In this document: piece after piece, positions 1 through 8,982 of the stretch | How positions within the stretch are numbered: position 1 is the first letter of the stretch | Layout: every line of letters starts with the position of its first letter | Assembly: GCF_000621745.1 (NCBI RefSeq) | Contig: NZ_KK211339.1 | Span: 99,803 to 163,802 of the forward strand | DNA length: 64,000 bases | Source of the DNA: Clostridium beijerinckii HUN142 | Lineage (GTDB): Bacteria > Bacillota > Clostridia > Clostridiales > Clostridiaceae | Reading direction: 5' to 3' | Notes under the pieces: model-generated | Told to the model about the DNA's origin: nothing | Database searches by the model: none | What the model saw: the letters and a program-made list of their open reading frames with translations, nothing else | Made by a program: the position numbers and the translations under genes

Positions 1-119
1 GATATAAAAGAGATTAACTTCAACATGAGATGTATTTAAATTATAATATTGATGCTAGTATAGTTTTATGGACACATTCTTGAAATAAATTATAATTAAA
101 GTAAGAGAGGTGTGTCCGA

Positions 120-287
120 ATGAGAAGGAAAAGTTATACAGAAGATTTTAAGAAAATGATAATAGAGGTCTATAACACTGGAAAACCGATTAAAGAAATC
201 TGCAAAGAATATGGCGTTTCAACAGCAGAACAAATCTTTAGATTGATAACTGCTGTAGAGTTAAAAAAACATATTAAAAGTACATAA
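120..287 (+). pseudogene. IS3-family transposase OrfA remnant
   Basis: A 55-codon frame encodes the start of an IS3/IS150-type OrfA: the opening MRRKSYTEDFK and the helix-turn-helix stretch IKEICKEYGVS are typical of the HTH_Tnp_1 family. After the helix-turn-helix the frame stops without the usual leucine zipper, and no OrfB follows, so the element is truncated. The sequence TGGACACATTCTTGAAA just upstream may be part of the old IS end. Not expected to be functional. Confidence 0.6.
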
Positions 288-297
288 AATATTTAAT

Positions 298-429
298 ATG
301 TTGAATTCTACCATCAGTTCATTGGAAATGACAAAAAGTCTATATGATAATTTAGATGGAATAAAGCTACAGATAGTAAAACATCACAAACAAATGGTAA
401 ATGAGTTAATAACATTCATTAGACATTAA
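298..429 (+). CDS. Short ORF of unknown function (43 aa)
   Basis: An ATG-initiated 43-codon frame lies between the IS3 remnant and a strong terminator. The peptide is mostly helical and polar, with no recognisable domain and no convincing ribosome-binding site. It may be the tail of a gene cut by the IS, or it may not be expressed. Confidence 0.25.
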   Translation: MLNSTISSLEMTKSLYDNLDGIKLQIVKHHKQMVNELITFIRH

Positions 430-433
430 TCTT

Positions 434-477
434 AAAGGCGATAAACATTGAAAATTAATGTTTATCGCCTTTTTTTA
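434..477. terminator. Bidirectional terminator
   Basis: A perfect 16-bp stem (AAAGGCGATAAACATT, loop GAAAATT, then the complement) is followed by T-runs. It sits between the short rightward ORF and the leftward YvrJ-family gene and would serve both strands. Confidence 0.85.
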
Positions 478-675
478 AGCTACTTTATGAGAATCGTCAC
501 CAGATCCATCTGAATCTATAACGACTCCAAGCTTGGTTGATATTATGGTATTTAGTTTATTAATTGAACCAGATAAGTTGTTAATTTGTTTTTCTAAGCG
601 AATTAGCAAATATGCGGCAACAGCAATAGCAAAGCCATTATTAACCATCAAATTAATCAGTTCATTAACTTCCAT
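475..675 (-). CDS. YvrJ family protein
   Basis: A 66-aa protein with one hydrophobic segment (about residues 12-25, GFAIAVAAYLLIRLE) followed by a basic/amphipathic helix (LEKQINNLSGSINKL). This is the signature layout of the YvrJ family (PF12841), small membrane-anchored Firmicute proteins often encoded near an atypical sigma factor. The start follows a strong GAGGAGG site. A sigma-factor-like gene lies upstream on the same strand (1028-1606), as in the Bacillus yvrI-yvrJ neighbourhood. The function of the family is not established. The C-terminal tail here is Gly/Asp/Ser-rich. Confidence 0.75.
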   Translation of the reverse strand: MEVNELINLMVNNGFAIAVAAYLLIRLEKQINNLSGSINKLNTIISTKLGVVIDSDGSGDDSHKVA

Positions 676-1001
676 GAGTTCACCACCTCCTCAGATTGGA
701 TATATGTGAGGAAGTATTTTATTTCATAAGAATAGTGAAATAATTATTCAAAAGATGTGAATTATATTATTAATGAATTAAGGTCTAATACTAAGGTAAT
801 AAAGAAATTGTCTCTAAAAGCTATAATATTTTTGTAAGATAATGTGTACTGATAATGGTATTAGAGAAAAGCATTATATATAAATTCCTAAGAATTTAAG
901 AATATATATTCTTAAGAATTTTTGAATAGTATAAAGTACAATTAAAAATAACAAGTTCATCTGATAGTACATTTGAATTTAATAATGTCACCACAAAAAT
1001 A
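676..1001. other. Intergenic stretch with imperfect palindromes
   Basis: No gene is visible. The only structure is an A/T-rich imperfect inverted repeat around 893-927 (AAGAATTTAAG ... CTTAAGAATT). The promoter of the YvrJ-family gene must lie here on the minus strand. No clear sigma-A -35/-10 pair is visible, so it could be read by the neighbouring sigma-like factor. Confidence 0.4.
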
Positions 1002-1028
1002 AGAGCTCCAAGGGCAACCTTGGAGCTT
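1002..1028 (-). terminator. Terminator of the sigma-factor-like gene
   Basis: A 10-bp G+C-rich stem (AGCTCCAAGG, loop of four, CCTTGGAGCT) starts directly at the stop codon of the leftward gene. On the minus strand it is followed by TCTTATTTTT. Confidence 0.75.
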
Positions 1029-1606
1029 TAAGCTTGATAATTTAGGGAAATATAGTTGAAGATTTTATTTAAAGCAACTTTCTTTTTTCGAGTAGCAGTA
1101 GAGTAACACAGCTTTTTAAAGTGAGCATAATTTTGAACTGTATTGTTTTTAAAGAAAATAAAATCTATAAGTTCTTTTTCATCATCGTTTAAATTATTTA
1201 GGGCTAGTCTTAAATCCGTATAATCACATTCCTCACAAAATAAATCTTCTAGGCTGATATCCTGAGAGGGCAAATCTTTTTCAAAATCATCATGGAAACT
1301 CAAAGCATCATATCCTTCAGTAGAGCTTCTAGTTTTAATTCGCTTTATAAGATCATTCATATTATTTTTAATTGCATTAGTGGCATAAGCAACAAATCTG
1401 TGCTTTTCTAAATTATACATGGAAACACATTTGAACAATGATTTGTAACATTCATTATGAAGATCATGTATGTCATAACCATCAATAAAAGTTCTTTTAG
1501 AAATATTAAGGACTAAAGGTTTAAATTCCTCAGCCAATTTATCTTTTGATAACATATCTCCATTTTTACATTTATAAACTAGTTCTTCAATGTAATTAAA
1601 ATCCAT
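1028..1606 (-). CDS. Sigma-70-like helix-turn-helix factor
   Basis: A 192-aa protein with an opening like conjugative-transposon-type HTH proteins and group 5 (TcdR/BotR/UviA-like) sigma factors. Residues 8-90 look like sigma region 2: an acidic/helical start, FKPLVLNISKR, then FVAYATNAIKNNMNDLIKR, which is region-2.3/2.4-like. The final 55 residues (LNDDEKELIDFIFFKNNTV ...) occupy the region-4 position, although the second helix-turn-helix is degenerate. A clear AAGGAGG precedes the ATG. With the YvrJ-family gene downstream it resembles the Bacillus SigO-type accessory sigma locus. Its target promoters cannot be read from this sequence. Confidence 0.65.
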   Translation of the reverse strand: MDFNYIEELVYKCKNGDMLSKDKLAEEFKPLVLNISKRTFIDGYDIHDLHNECYKSLFKCVSMYNLEKHRFVAYATNAIKNNMNDLIKRIKTRSSTEGYDALSFHDDFEKDLPSQDISLEDLFCEECDYTDLRLALNNLNDDEKELIDFIFFKNNTVQNYAHFKKLCYSTATRKKKVALNKIFNYISLNYQA

Positions 1607-1979
1607 ACAGACCTCCTTATGATAATCAGATAAAATTATTTTACTACTATATGCAGTGGAAAAGATAAAATTATATCTACATCTAGTATATATGGTTAAT
1701 TTATATATATCTTCAGTGGCGACGTATAAAAATGAAAAATTTTATCCGATACCTAGCATGTGAAGATTATTTTACAAGAGCAAATTAGGATAATGAAATA
1801 GCAGAAACTTTAAATGTAGAACTATATGTGGAAATTCATCTTTATGGAAGTTGTAGATAATAATCCATATATGGATAAATACTTAAAAATTGATTTAAAA
1901 TACTATTTAACATTATTCTCATATTTGGTAAAATACTACATATAAGTTGAAATAGTTTTTAGATATATATAGGAGAATT
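1607..1979. other. Gene-poor stretch with faint coding traces
   Basis: No intact gene is seen. Fragments around 1760-1925 read like short pieces of coding sequence (for example DNEIAETLNVELYVEI) broken by stops, suggesting a decayed gene I cannot identify. The segment also contains the promoter region of the divergent genes on both sides; the rightward gene uses GGAGAATT just before its ATG. Confidence 0.35.
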
Positions 1980-2780
1980 ATGAAAAAGATTAAGTTTGGT
2001 AATTTTATAAAAAATATATTAACGGTATTATTAATAGTTCTTATATTTAGTGGACAAACAATTGCATTTGCAAGATCAGGAGGTGGAGGATCAGGTTCAT
2101 CTCATAGTAGTACATCTTCTTCTCACAGCAGTAGTTCATCCCATAGCAGCAGACCATTAACTAGACCATCAAAAAGGCCTACGTTTATGGAGGCAATAAT
2201 AATTATAGTGGTATTAATTAGTGCTATTATTTTTGTACCAATAATTGTTCGAAAAGTAAGATTAAATAAAAAGAAGCATACATGTATTTCAGTAATGCAG
2301 AATTTATCTAAATACGATGGCAACTGGAATTATGATAATTTAATGAAAGACATTAAGGATGCTTTTTATATGGTACAAAATGCATGGAGAGAAAGAAATC
2401 AAGATTTGGCAAAGGAATTTATGAGTGAATATTTGTATGGTAAACATAAATTTCAAACTGAGGAGATGAAGCTGTTAAAAGAGAAAAACATTCTTGAAAA
2501 TATGGTTTTAATTGATGTAATACCTATAGGTCTACAGGATTTAGGAGGAATTGATAAGGATTATATATGGGTTCATATAAAGGCGAAATGCAGAGATTAT
2601 ACAATAAATGAGGAAACTAAGAAGACAATAGAGAAAAAATCTTCAAAAAGCGATTACTTTGAAGAATATTGGAAATTTATAAGAACCGAGAAGAGATGGG
2701 TATTGGATGATATAAGACAAATGGATCAGATAACAAATTTGAATTTTTTTAGAATAGATGCATCTAATAGGTATCATTAA
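1980..2780 (+). CDS. Tim44-like domain membrane protein
   Basis: A 266-aa protein. Residues 1-31 form a signal peptide or first membrane segment ending in AFA, followed by a Gly/Ser/His-rich linker (33-58) and a second hydrophobic helix (about 70-90, EAIIIIVVLISAIIFVPIIV). The rest is a soluble Tim44-like domain (PF04280 type), recognisable from the DAFYMVQNAWRERN stretch and the C-terminal EEYWKFIRTEKRWVLDDI. The Ser/Gly linker before the transmembrane helix is typical of Clostridium and Bacillus members. Bacterial members are membrane proteins of unknown role. The gene stands alone, with a ribosome-binding site (GGAG) seven bases upstream. Confidence 0.75.
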   Translation: MKKIKFGNFIKNILTVLLIVLIFSGQTIAFARSGGGGSGSSHSSTSSSHSSSSSHSSRPLTRPSKRPTFMEAIIIIVVLISAIIFVPIIVRKVRLNKKKHTCISVMQNLSKYDGNWNYDNLMKDIKDAFYMVQNAWRERNQDLAKEFMSEYLYGKHKFQTEEMKLLKEKNILENMVLIDVIPIGLQDLGGIDKDYIWVHIKAKCRDYTINEETKKTIEKKSSKSDYFEEYWKFIRTEKRWVLDDIRQMDQITNLNFFRIDASNRYH

Positions 2781-2867
2781 AATTGCTGCAATCAGTATTT
2801 TGTAAAAATTTGAATTTTATAACTTGTTCAGCTTTTTTTATTTAGAATAAAAAATTGGAATTTTAAA

Positions 2868-2925
2868 TTAGGAGCTCTGGGGTAATAGTAGTGAGTTTAC
2901 TAACGATTTGCTAGTGGATATAAAT
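2868..2925 (+). repeat. Copy 1 of a short repeat with a covarying hairpin
   Basis: This matches 52331-52393 over about 60-85 nt. Its core is a hairpin with the fixed loop GAGTTT: TAGT-GAGTTT-ACTA here and TCGT-GAGTTT-ACGA in the other copy, so one base pair has changed on both sides. The flanking ATAG...CTA and the following ACGA-TTGCTA are also conserved. It could be an RNA element. Alternatively it may be the trace of a coding segment, since the same bases read S-x-EFTNDLL in both copies. Confidence 0.45.
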
Positions 2926-2943
2926 AACAATATTGAGCAATTA

Positions 2944-2988
2944 AAAAAACAATATTCAGTATGGTTATCGTACTGAATATTGTTTTTT
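2944..2988. terminator. Strong bidirectional terminator
   Basis: A perfect 18-bp stem with arms AAAAAACAATATTCAGTA and TACTGAATATTGTTTTTT around a 9-base loop. It lies about 20 bases past the 2868-2925 repeat, so any transcript of that repeat would end here. Confidence 0.8.
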
Positions 2989-2999
2989 AAAAGAGCACA

Positions 3000-3430
3000 A
3001 CAATCTTAACTAGCACAATAAAAGATAGTTTATCATCATATAATAATCTTTCGACTAATAATACAACAAATCACAACCTAATAATCATGGTTTGCTCCAC
3101 CAAACAACATATTTACTCAACTCAATATAACCTCACGGCTATATAAAATCAATTCAACACATTGAATAATGTTAACTCGACCTTATATAATAAGTTGGAG
3201 TACCATTATAATAGATATAAATCAACTATAATAAAACTTTTCCCCATCATATAAAATCTTATCGCCGACTAATATAACAGCCATAATATTATGACCATTA
3301 TATAATCTTTGTTCGACCCATATACACCCTAACTCAAGAGCATATATAAATCTTTGCTCAACTGTTATGTTCCTTATAATATTACTATGTGCAATTTTAG
3401 ATATAGTATACATAAAATCAAATTGCAATT
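3000..3430 (-). repeat. Degenerate tandem-repeat region
   Basis: Read on the minus strand, this A/T-rich stretch carries loosely repeated units of about 40-50 nt beginning GTYGA and containing ATTTTATAT-like cores, for example GTTGAGCAAAGATTTATAT and GTCGAACAAAGATTATATAA. A 68-aa frame at 3222-3428 contains three 15-16-aa repeats (VEQRFIY.., VEQRLYN.., VGDKILY..) but has no ribosome-binding site and is cut by stops on its 3' side. It looks like the decayed remainder of a repeat protein. I cannot name a family. Confidence 0.3.
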
Positions 3431-3847
3431 TATGGAAGTTGATGAGAACTATTTTCCTATGAAATTATTAGGAATATGCAAAATCAATCACGTAAAGAAT
3501 CATAAAGCTACAGCATATTCACTTTCACAGAGTGCTGGATGAAATTAATAACGTTAATTAAGAAAAGGTGCTAGTCTTGGTTAGATGGAGCGCTTTTTTT
3601 GCTTTTAACTTCTATGTCAAAATCAAGAAAGAGAATATTTTTAATTATTTAGTGCGGTAACTCTATAGAATACTATGAGTTATTTGTGCACAATGTCCTA
3701 TTGTATTTCAGTATCTATAAAGAAAACTCATATTTCAACTGAAATATAGTATAATGTTTGTTAGAACAAAAGAATAACAATATATTTTGTAATTATAAAT
3801 TCACAATTATTTTTACAATATATATGAAGAAAGACAGAGAGGGAAAA

Positions 3848-4627
3848 ATGAAGATTGCAGTTACTACTACAAGAGATGCAGATGAGAGTTTAAATTATAA
3901 AGCAAAAGGTGTATCTAAAGATTTAAATATATCATATATAAAAAGAGGTAATTTTAGCATAAAGGAAACAATTTTGAAAGATGGTTTTGACTATTTATTA
4001 GTAGTTGAAAGAGATAAGATTGTTATAAAGGGAGAAGATAGTGCACTGTTTTGGCATCCAAATATGTCAGAACTTAAGGTTAAATCAATAAGACAAGGAA
4101 ATAAGGAAGCTATAATAGAGGCAACAAAATTAGAAGAAGGAAATAGTATATTGGATTGTACATTAGGTCTTGCAAGTGATTCTCTTGTCTTTTCAGCAGT
4201 TGTTGGAGAAAAGGGATATGTAGTAGGAACGGAAATTAATAAGTATATAGCCTATTTAAGTAAATGTGGATTAGAAAACTATAATGGTGTTAATGGTAAA
4301 AATATAGATAATATAAAGGTTGTTAATGAATCATATGAAGATTATATTTTAAAGCAAAGAGATAATAGTTTTGATGTAGTATATTTCGATCCTATGTTTA
4401 AAGAACCAAATAGAAAGTCAACATCAATAAATTCCTTTAGGGATTTTGCAGATCACAAAGGGTTAACAAAAAATATTTTAATGGAAGCACTTAGAGTATG
4501 TTCAAAAAGAGTTGTTATTAAAGAAAGACAAGGCTCTAATGATTTTGAAAAGCTAGGAATAGAAAAATATTATGGTGGCAAAAAAAGCGGTTCAATTATT
4601 TATGGAGTAATTGAAAAAAATATATAA
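3848..4627 (+). CDS. Class I SAM-dependent methyltransferase (RsmJ-like)
   Basis: A 259-aa Rossmann methyltransferase. Motif I is ILDCTLGLASDSLVF and the post-I acidic residue is GTEIN; motif IV is DVVYFDPMFKEPN, a DPPY/DPMF-type motif typical of enzymes acting on RNA bases. The closest recognisable group is the SAM_MT_1 family of RsmJ, a 16S rRNA m2G1516 methylase. The start at 3848 is chosen because GAGAGGG lies just upstream; an in-frame ATG 30 codons earlier has no ribosome-binding site and encodes an unlikely N-terminus. Monocistronic. The exact rRNA target is inferred from family resemblance. Confidence 0.7.
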   Translation: MKIAVTTTRDADESLNYKAKGVSKDLNISYIKRGNFSIKETILKDGFDYLLVVERDKIVIKGEDSALFWHPNMSELKVKSIRQGNKEAIIEATKLEEGNSILDCTLGLASDSLVFSAVVGEKGYVVGTEINKYIAYLSKCGLENYNGVNGKNIDNIKVVNESYEDYILKQRDNSFDVVYFDPMFKEPNRKSTSINSFRDFADHKGLTKNILMEALRVCSKRVVIKERQGSNDFEKLGIEKYYGGKKSGSIIYGVIEKNI

Positions 4628-4708
4628 AAAATTTAGATATAAATGAGAAATAGGCTGATACCAAAGGGGTTGAAGGTTTTTAAGTAAATATTGAAGTGTG
4701 TTTTATGT

Positions 4709-4739
4709 TCCCTCAGACTATTAGGTTTGGGGGGATTTT
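4709..4739 (+). terminator. Probable terminator after the methyltransferase
   Basis: The arms TCCCTCA and TTGGGGGGA pair with one bulge and are followed by TTTT. It is less perfect than other terminators in the window. Confidence 0.45.
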
Positions 4740-4924
4740 GCTTTAGGGGTCTAACATTTATGCAGAACTTGGGATATTGTGCTAAGGTTTGGATTTTGCG
4801 TAATTGTGTTTTAATGTTCCATCAATATTAAATTCAGATTCAGTACTAAAGTATTTCTGCTTTTCAGATAGAGGATAGATTAAAAAGCTGATATTTTAAA
4901 GCTGATAAATAAAGGAGGATGAAG

Positions 4925-4975
4925 ATGAAAGTAAGTGGCATTATTAGACCTCAATACTCATATATAAGAGTGTAA
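4925..4975 (+). CDS. 16-aa leader-like peptide
   Basis: A minimal ORF (MKVSGIIRPQYSYIRV) with a textbook AAAGGAGGATGAAG ribosome-binding site, 74 bases before the CheB/CheR kinase gene. The short length, strong ribosome-binding site and position suggest either a leader peptide or the preserved start of a decayed gene. The remaining 4628-5049 interval holds nothing else recognisable. Confidence 0.3.
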   Translation: MKVSGIIRPQYSYIRV

Positions 4976-5049
4976 AAAAGGTCGAATGTATGGTATAATT
5001 TGTATTATATAGACGATTTTTTATATATGACCTTGATGGGGAGGACGAA

Positions 5050-8000
5050 ATGATAGATTTAAGCAACTTTGATGAGGAACAGACTAAAATAGTTCAACCA
5101 GAATTAGATAAGAGTAGTTCATCTACAGAAACCGGGGATTTTTATGTTGTGGGTATTGGAGCATCGGCTGGGGGACTGGAAGCACTGGAACAGTTTTTCG
5201 CAAACATGACACCTGCCAGTAATATAGCTTTTGTAGTAATTCAGCACTTATCTCCTGACTTTAAAAGCCTTATGCCAGAAATACTATCCAGAAAAACGGA
5301 AATGGAAGTATATCAGATAAAGAATGGAATGAAAATTTCACCGGGGTGTGTTTACCTGAACCCCCCAAAGTTTAATGTTAAAATATCACAGGGTCAGTTT
5401 TTACTTGAGGAACAAGACCCAATACACAAGATTAATCTCGCTATAAACACTTTTTTTGAATCACTAGCTGAAGATATAAATGAAAAATCCATAGGAATCA
5501 TACTTTCAGGTACAGGAAGTGATGGTACACGGGGGGCTAGGGCAATAAAGGAAGCTGGCGGTATTGTAATAGCACAAGATATTAAGACTGCAAAATTCAA
5601 CGGAATGCCTAAAAGTGTAATTGCCGCCAATATCTGCGATTTTATTTTATCTCCCTCAAGCATACCTGAAAAGTTGCTAAGATATACAAACCAATCTTCA
5701 CTGATAAATGTAATAGAGGACGAAGCGGAAACGGTTGATGAAACAGCGGATATTTTATTGCAAATTTATAATATAATTAAAAATTTGCATTCCACTGATT
5801 TCAGCCTCTATAAGCAGGGTTATGTACTGCGATGCCTTAATAGAAGGATAAGAATATGTCAAATACAAACACTAGAGGGGTATCTTTCGTACTTAAAGGA
5901 AAATCAAGAAGAGATTGAGTGTTTATACAATAGTTTATTGATAGGAGTAACAAGATTTTTTAGGGACTTCAATGCTTTTGATCTGATAAAAAATAAAGTT
6001 ATCCCTGAAATTGTTGGCAAGAAGACAGACAATGCTGTTATCAGGGTTTGGGTGGCTGGATGCTCTACTGGGGAGGAGGCATATTCACTTGCAATATTAT
6101 TTAAAGAGTATATGGACAGCATCCAAAGAAATATAAATATAAAGATTTTTGCTACAGATATTGACATTAAATCAATAGAATATGCCAGCAAGGGAATTTA
6201 TCCAGATAGTATCTCTGAAGATGTATCACTTGAACGTTTGAACCATTACTTCGTAAAAAAAGGGGACGGCTACCATGTTTCAAGACACCTTCGTGAAATG
6301 ATTATTTTTTCAAGCCATAACGTAATAAATAATCCGCCTTTTTATAAAGTTGATCTCTTAACTTGTAGAAATCTATTAATATATTTCCAACCTAATCTTC
6401 AAAAAAGGATTATTTCAACTTTTCAGTTTGCCCTTGAAACAAATGGATTTATGTTTTTAGGGACAAGTGAAACTACCGGAGAAGTGGGTAAATATTTTTC
6501 TACCTTTGATGCAAAGTGGAAAATTTATAAAAAGAAGGATATAAAGAAGCGTCCACTCATAGACGATTTTTCCGTTATATCCACAGGTATAAAGGTAATT
6601 CAGTCAAAACCTGAAGAAGATTATTTTACTCCAGTGGAAAGGAACAAGCGAGAAATGGAAGATATCAATACAATTTTAATAGAAGAATGTTTACCACCAA
6701 GTGTGCTGGTTGATGAGAATGGTAGGCTTGTACAAATTTGTGGTGATGTGGATAAATATTTGAAGGTGCCTAGGGGAACGGTATGCTATGATATTCAAAA
6801 GATGGTGCCTAAGGAGCTATCAACCGCTGTTGGAACTGCAATCAGCAAGGTTAGAAAAGAGAGAAAAACCGTTGCTTATTCAAATATTAAAGTCAGGTTA
6901 GCCCGAGAAGAAAACAACATTAATCTTGTTGTTAAACCACTGTTTACAAAGAAGAGTGGTTTACTTATTCTTGTAATATTTGAAGAAGTTAATAGTGTCG
7001 GCAGCCACAAAGACTATGTTGAAGATTTTGATACAGTAAGTGAATTGCATAGCCGTATAGCTGACTTAGAACAAGAGCTTCAGTATACCAAGGAGAGCCT
7101 TCAATCCTCCATAGAAGAGTTAGAGACTTCAAGCGAAGAGCTCCAATCAGCCAATGAGGAATTGTTGGTTTCTAACGAGGAAATGCATAGTACCAACGAA
7201 GAACTTCAATCCGTCAATGAAGAATTAATGGTTGTAAACACACAATACCAGTATAAGCTACAGGAATTGGCTGATTTAAATAACGATATGACAAATTTCT
7301 TAAATAGTACAACTATAGGTACTTTGTTTTTAGATATCAACCTACGTGTAAGGAAGTTTACACCAGCTATTGCAAAGGAAATTAATCTTATAGAACAGGA
7401 TATCGGACGCCCAATTGGCCATATAGCACATAACTTTAAAAATGAGGATTTAATTGAAATATCCCGTAATGTGATGGATAACCTAATTTCAGTTGAAAAG
7501 GAAATAAAGAGCATAAGCAATAAGTGGTATATACTAAGGTATTCTCCATTCCTTACAAATGAAAATGTTATTAAGGGTGTTGTTCTTTCTCTTGTTGATA
7601 TTACATCACGGAAGGAAGCAGAAGAAAGTCAACGTAAAAGTAAAGAAAAGTTACAGGAGGCAATTGTATTAGATCAATTGAAAGCTGATTTCTTTAGCAA
7701 CCTTTCCCATGAGCTTAGGACGCCGTTGAATGTTATTATGAGTACCTTGCAGCTTTTAGAAAGCCAAAGGAAAGCTATAGGGGATAAGGATATAGCTGAT
7801 AAGCAAGAGAAGTATTTTAATATCATGAAACAAAACTGTTACAGACAGTTAAGACTTGTAAATAATATGATTGATAGTACAAAAATTGATTCGGGTTTTT
7901 TTGAAATCTGTAAGCAGAATCATAATATTGTAGAGATTGTTGAAAATATTACCTTGTCAGTAGCAGACTATATTGAAAACAAAGGCATAGAACTGGTATT

Positions 8001-8472
8001 TGATACAGATGTAGAAGAAAAGATTACAGCCTGCGACTTAGATAGCATTGAAAGAATTATACTAAACCTTTTATCAAATGCGGTAAAGTTTAGTGACCAG
8101 GGCGGCAGTATAAATGTGGATATAAAAGATAAGGGTGAAACTATTCAAATTTCTGTAAAGGATTCGGGTATTGGTATACCAGAAGACAAACAAAAAATTA
8201 TTTTTGACCGATTTAGACAAGTAGACAAATCTCTTACTAGAAATCATGAAGGTAGCGGTATAGGACTATCACTAGTTAAATCCCTAGTGGTTATGCATGA
8301 AGGTAAAATTTCAGTTCAAAGTGAATACGGTAAAGGCACAGAGTTTCTCATTGAAATACCGGTAAAAACAGTTACAGAAGAAAATACTGCAATAAAAGCA
8401 GAAATCAAACAAGAGGGCAATGTGGAAAAGATAAATATAGAGTTTGCAGATATTTATAAATTAAAAAAATAA
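5050..8472 (+). CDS. CheB-CheR-PAS-histidine kinase fusion protein
   Basis: A 1140-aa cytoplasmic signalling protein. Residues 30-215 are a CheB methylesterase domain with the catalytic triad visible: Ser39 in GIGASAGG, His66 in IQHLSPDF, Asp158 in GTGSDGTRG. Residues 220-490 are a CheR methyltransferase (GVTRFFRDF; AGCSTGEEAYSLA; LLTCRNLLIYF). A Glu/Ser-rich coiled coil (665-740) leads to a PAS domain (745-860). A HisKA domain follows with His887 in SNLSHELRTPLN, and an HATPase domain (N box LLSNAVKFS, G1 DSGIGIPED, G2 GSGIGLSLV). There is no receiver domain, so phosphate must pass to a separate regulator. No other chemotaxis gene is adjacent. The kinase half resembles that of 43472-46204, including the C-terminal EFADIY. 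The gene has a GGGGAGGAC ribosome-binding site. Confidence 0.9.
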   Translation: MIDLSNFDEEQTKIVQPELDKSSSSTETGDFYVVGIGASAGGLEALEQFFANMTPASNIAFVVIQHLSPDFKSLMPEILSRKTEMEVYQIKNGMKISPGCVYLNPPKFNVKISQGQFLLEEQDPIHKINLAINTFFESLAEDINEKSIGIILSGTGSDGTRGARAIKEAGGIVIAQDIKTAKFNGMPKSVIAANICDFILSPSSIPEKLLRYTNQSSLINVIEDEAETVDETADILLQIYNIIKNLHSTDFSLYKQGYVLRCLNRRIRICQIQTLEGYLSYLKENQEEIECLYNSLLIGVTRFFRDFNAFDLIKNKVIPEIVGKKTDNAVIRVWVAGCSTGEEAYSLAILFKEYMDSIQRNINIKIFATDIDIKSIEYASKGIYPDSISEDVSLERLNHYFVKKGDGYHVSRHLREMIIFSSHNVINNPPFYKVDLLTCRNLLIYFQPNLQKRIISTFQFALETNGFMFLGTSETTGEVGKYFSTFDAKWKIYKKKDIKKRPLIDDFSVISTGIKVIQSKPEEDYFTPVERNKREMEDINTILIEECLPPSVLVDENGRLVQICGDVDKYLKVPRGTVCYDIQKMVPKELSTAVGTAISKVRKERKTVAYSNIKVRLAREENNINLVVKPLFTKKSGLLILVIFEEVNSVGSHKDYVEDFDTVSELHSRIADLEQELQYTKESLQSSIEELETSSEELQSANEELLVSNEEMHSTNEELQSVNEELMVVNTQYQYKLQELADLNNDMTNFLNSTTIGTLFLDINLRVRKFTPAIAKEINLIEQDIGRPIGHIAHNFKNEDLIEISRNVMDNLISVEKEIKSISNKWYILRYSPFLTNENVIKGVVLSLVDITSRKEAEESQRKSKEKLQEAIVLDQLKADFFSNLSHELRTPLNVIMSTLQLLESQRKAIGDKDIADKQEKYFNIMKQNCYRQLRLVNNMIDSTKIDSGFFEICKQNHNIVEIVENITLSVADYIENKGIELVFDTDVEEKITACDLDSIERIILNLLSNAVKFSDQGGSINVDIKDKGETIQISVKDSGIGIPEDKQKIIFDRFRQVDKSLTRNHEGSGIGLSLVKSLVVMHEGKISVQSEYGKGTEFLIEIPVKTVTEENTAIKAEIKQEGNVEKINIEFADIYKLKK

Positions 8473-8607
8473 TTACTATAGATCAACTAAAAAAATCCAG
8501 ATAGATATAAATTGATGATTGTATTAAAATAAAACTTTGGCTTTGACTATTTATCATATAAATGGTGATACTCAAAAGAAAGGACTTCAAAGAATTATTA
8601 ATGATAT

Positions 8608-8814
8608 AACCCTAACTGGATTTTGTTTAAAGCCTATACAGATACAGAGTCAGGCAAAAATATCTATAGACCTAGTTTTCAAGAAATAATCTTTGATAGT
8701 TATGAAAATTAATTTGATATTATTTTAGCTAAATAAATTAGTCGCTTTAACAGAAAGAATGTTGATTTAATTGATACAGTTAATAAACTCAGATGTTTAG
8801 GAAAGGAAGAGTAA
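8608..8814 (+). pseudogene. Serine recombinase (resolvase) remnant
   Basis: One frame reads like the middle of a serine-recombinase catalytic domain: YTDTESGKN-YRPSFQEII, then FDIILAK, stop, ISRFNRKNVDLIDTVNKL. This matches the family pattern D-x-GISG..RPxFxxM...DlIitKsisRFaRNt. Two in-frame stops (8710-8712 and 8734-8736) interrupt it, and no C-terminal DNA-binding domain follows. This is a dead fragment of a mobile element next to the accessory segment at 9.8-14.8 kb. Confidence 0.55.
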
Positions 8815-8982
8815 GCACTACAGTCCAAAGGATATAGAGGGCAGGGGGTAATTAGGCTTAGACATAAGTGAGTAGAACAGATTAACTGTGCTAAGGTAAG
8901 AAGTTTTATATGAAAGGTTTAAATAATAATTAGTTTAGTGTACAATGGGATAAATATTAATCATAGATGAGAGGAAATTGAG

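Noticed and set aside
3354-3542. 62-aa plus-strand ORF in the degenerate repeat region
   Set aside because: No ribosome-binding site, and composition typical of random A/T-rich sequence.
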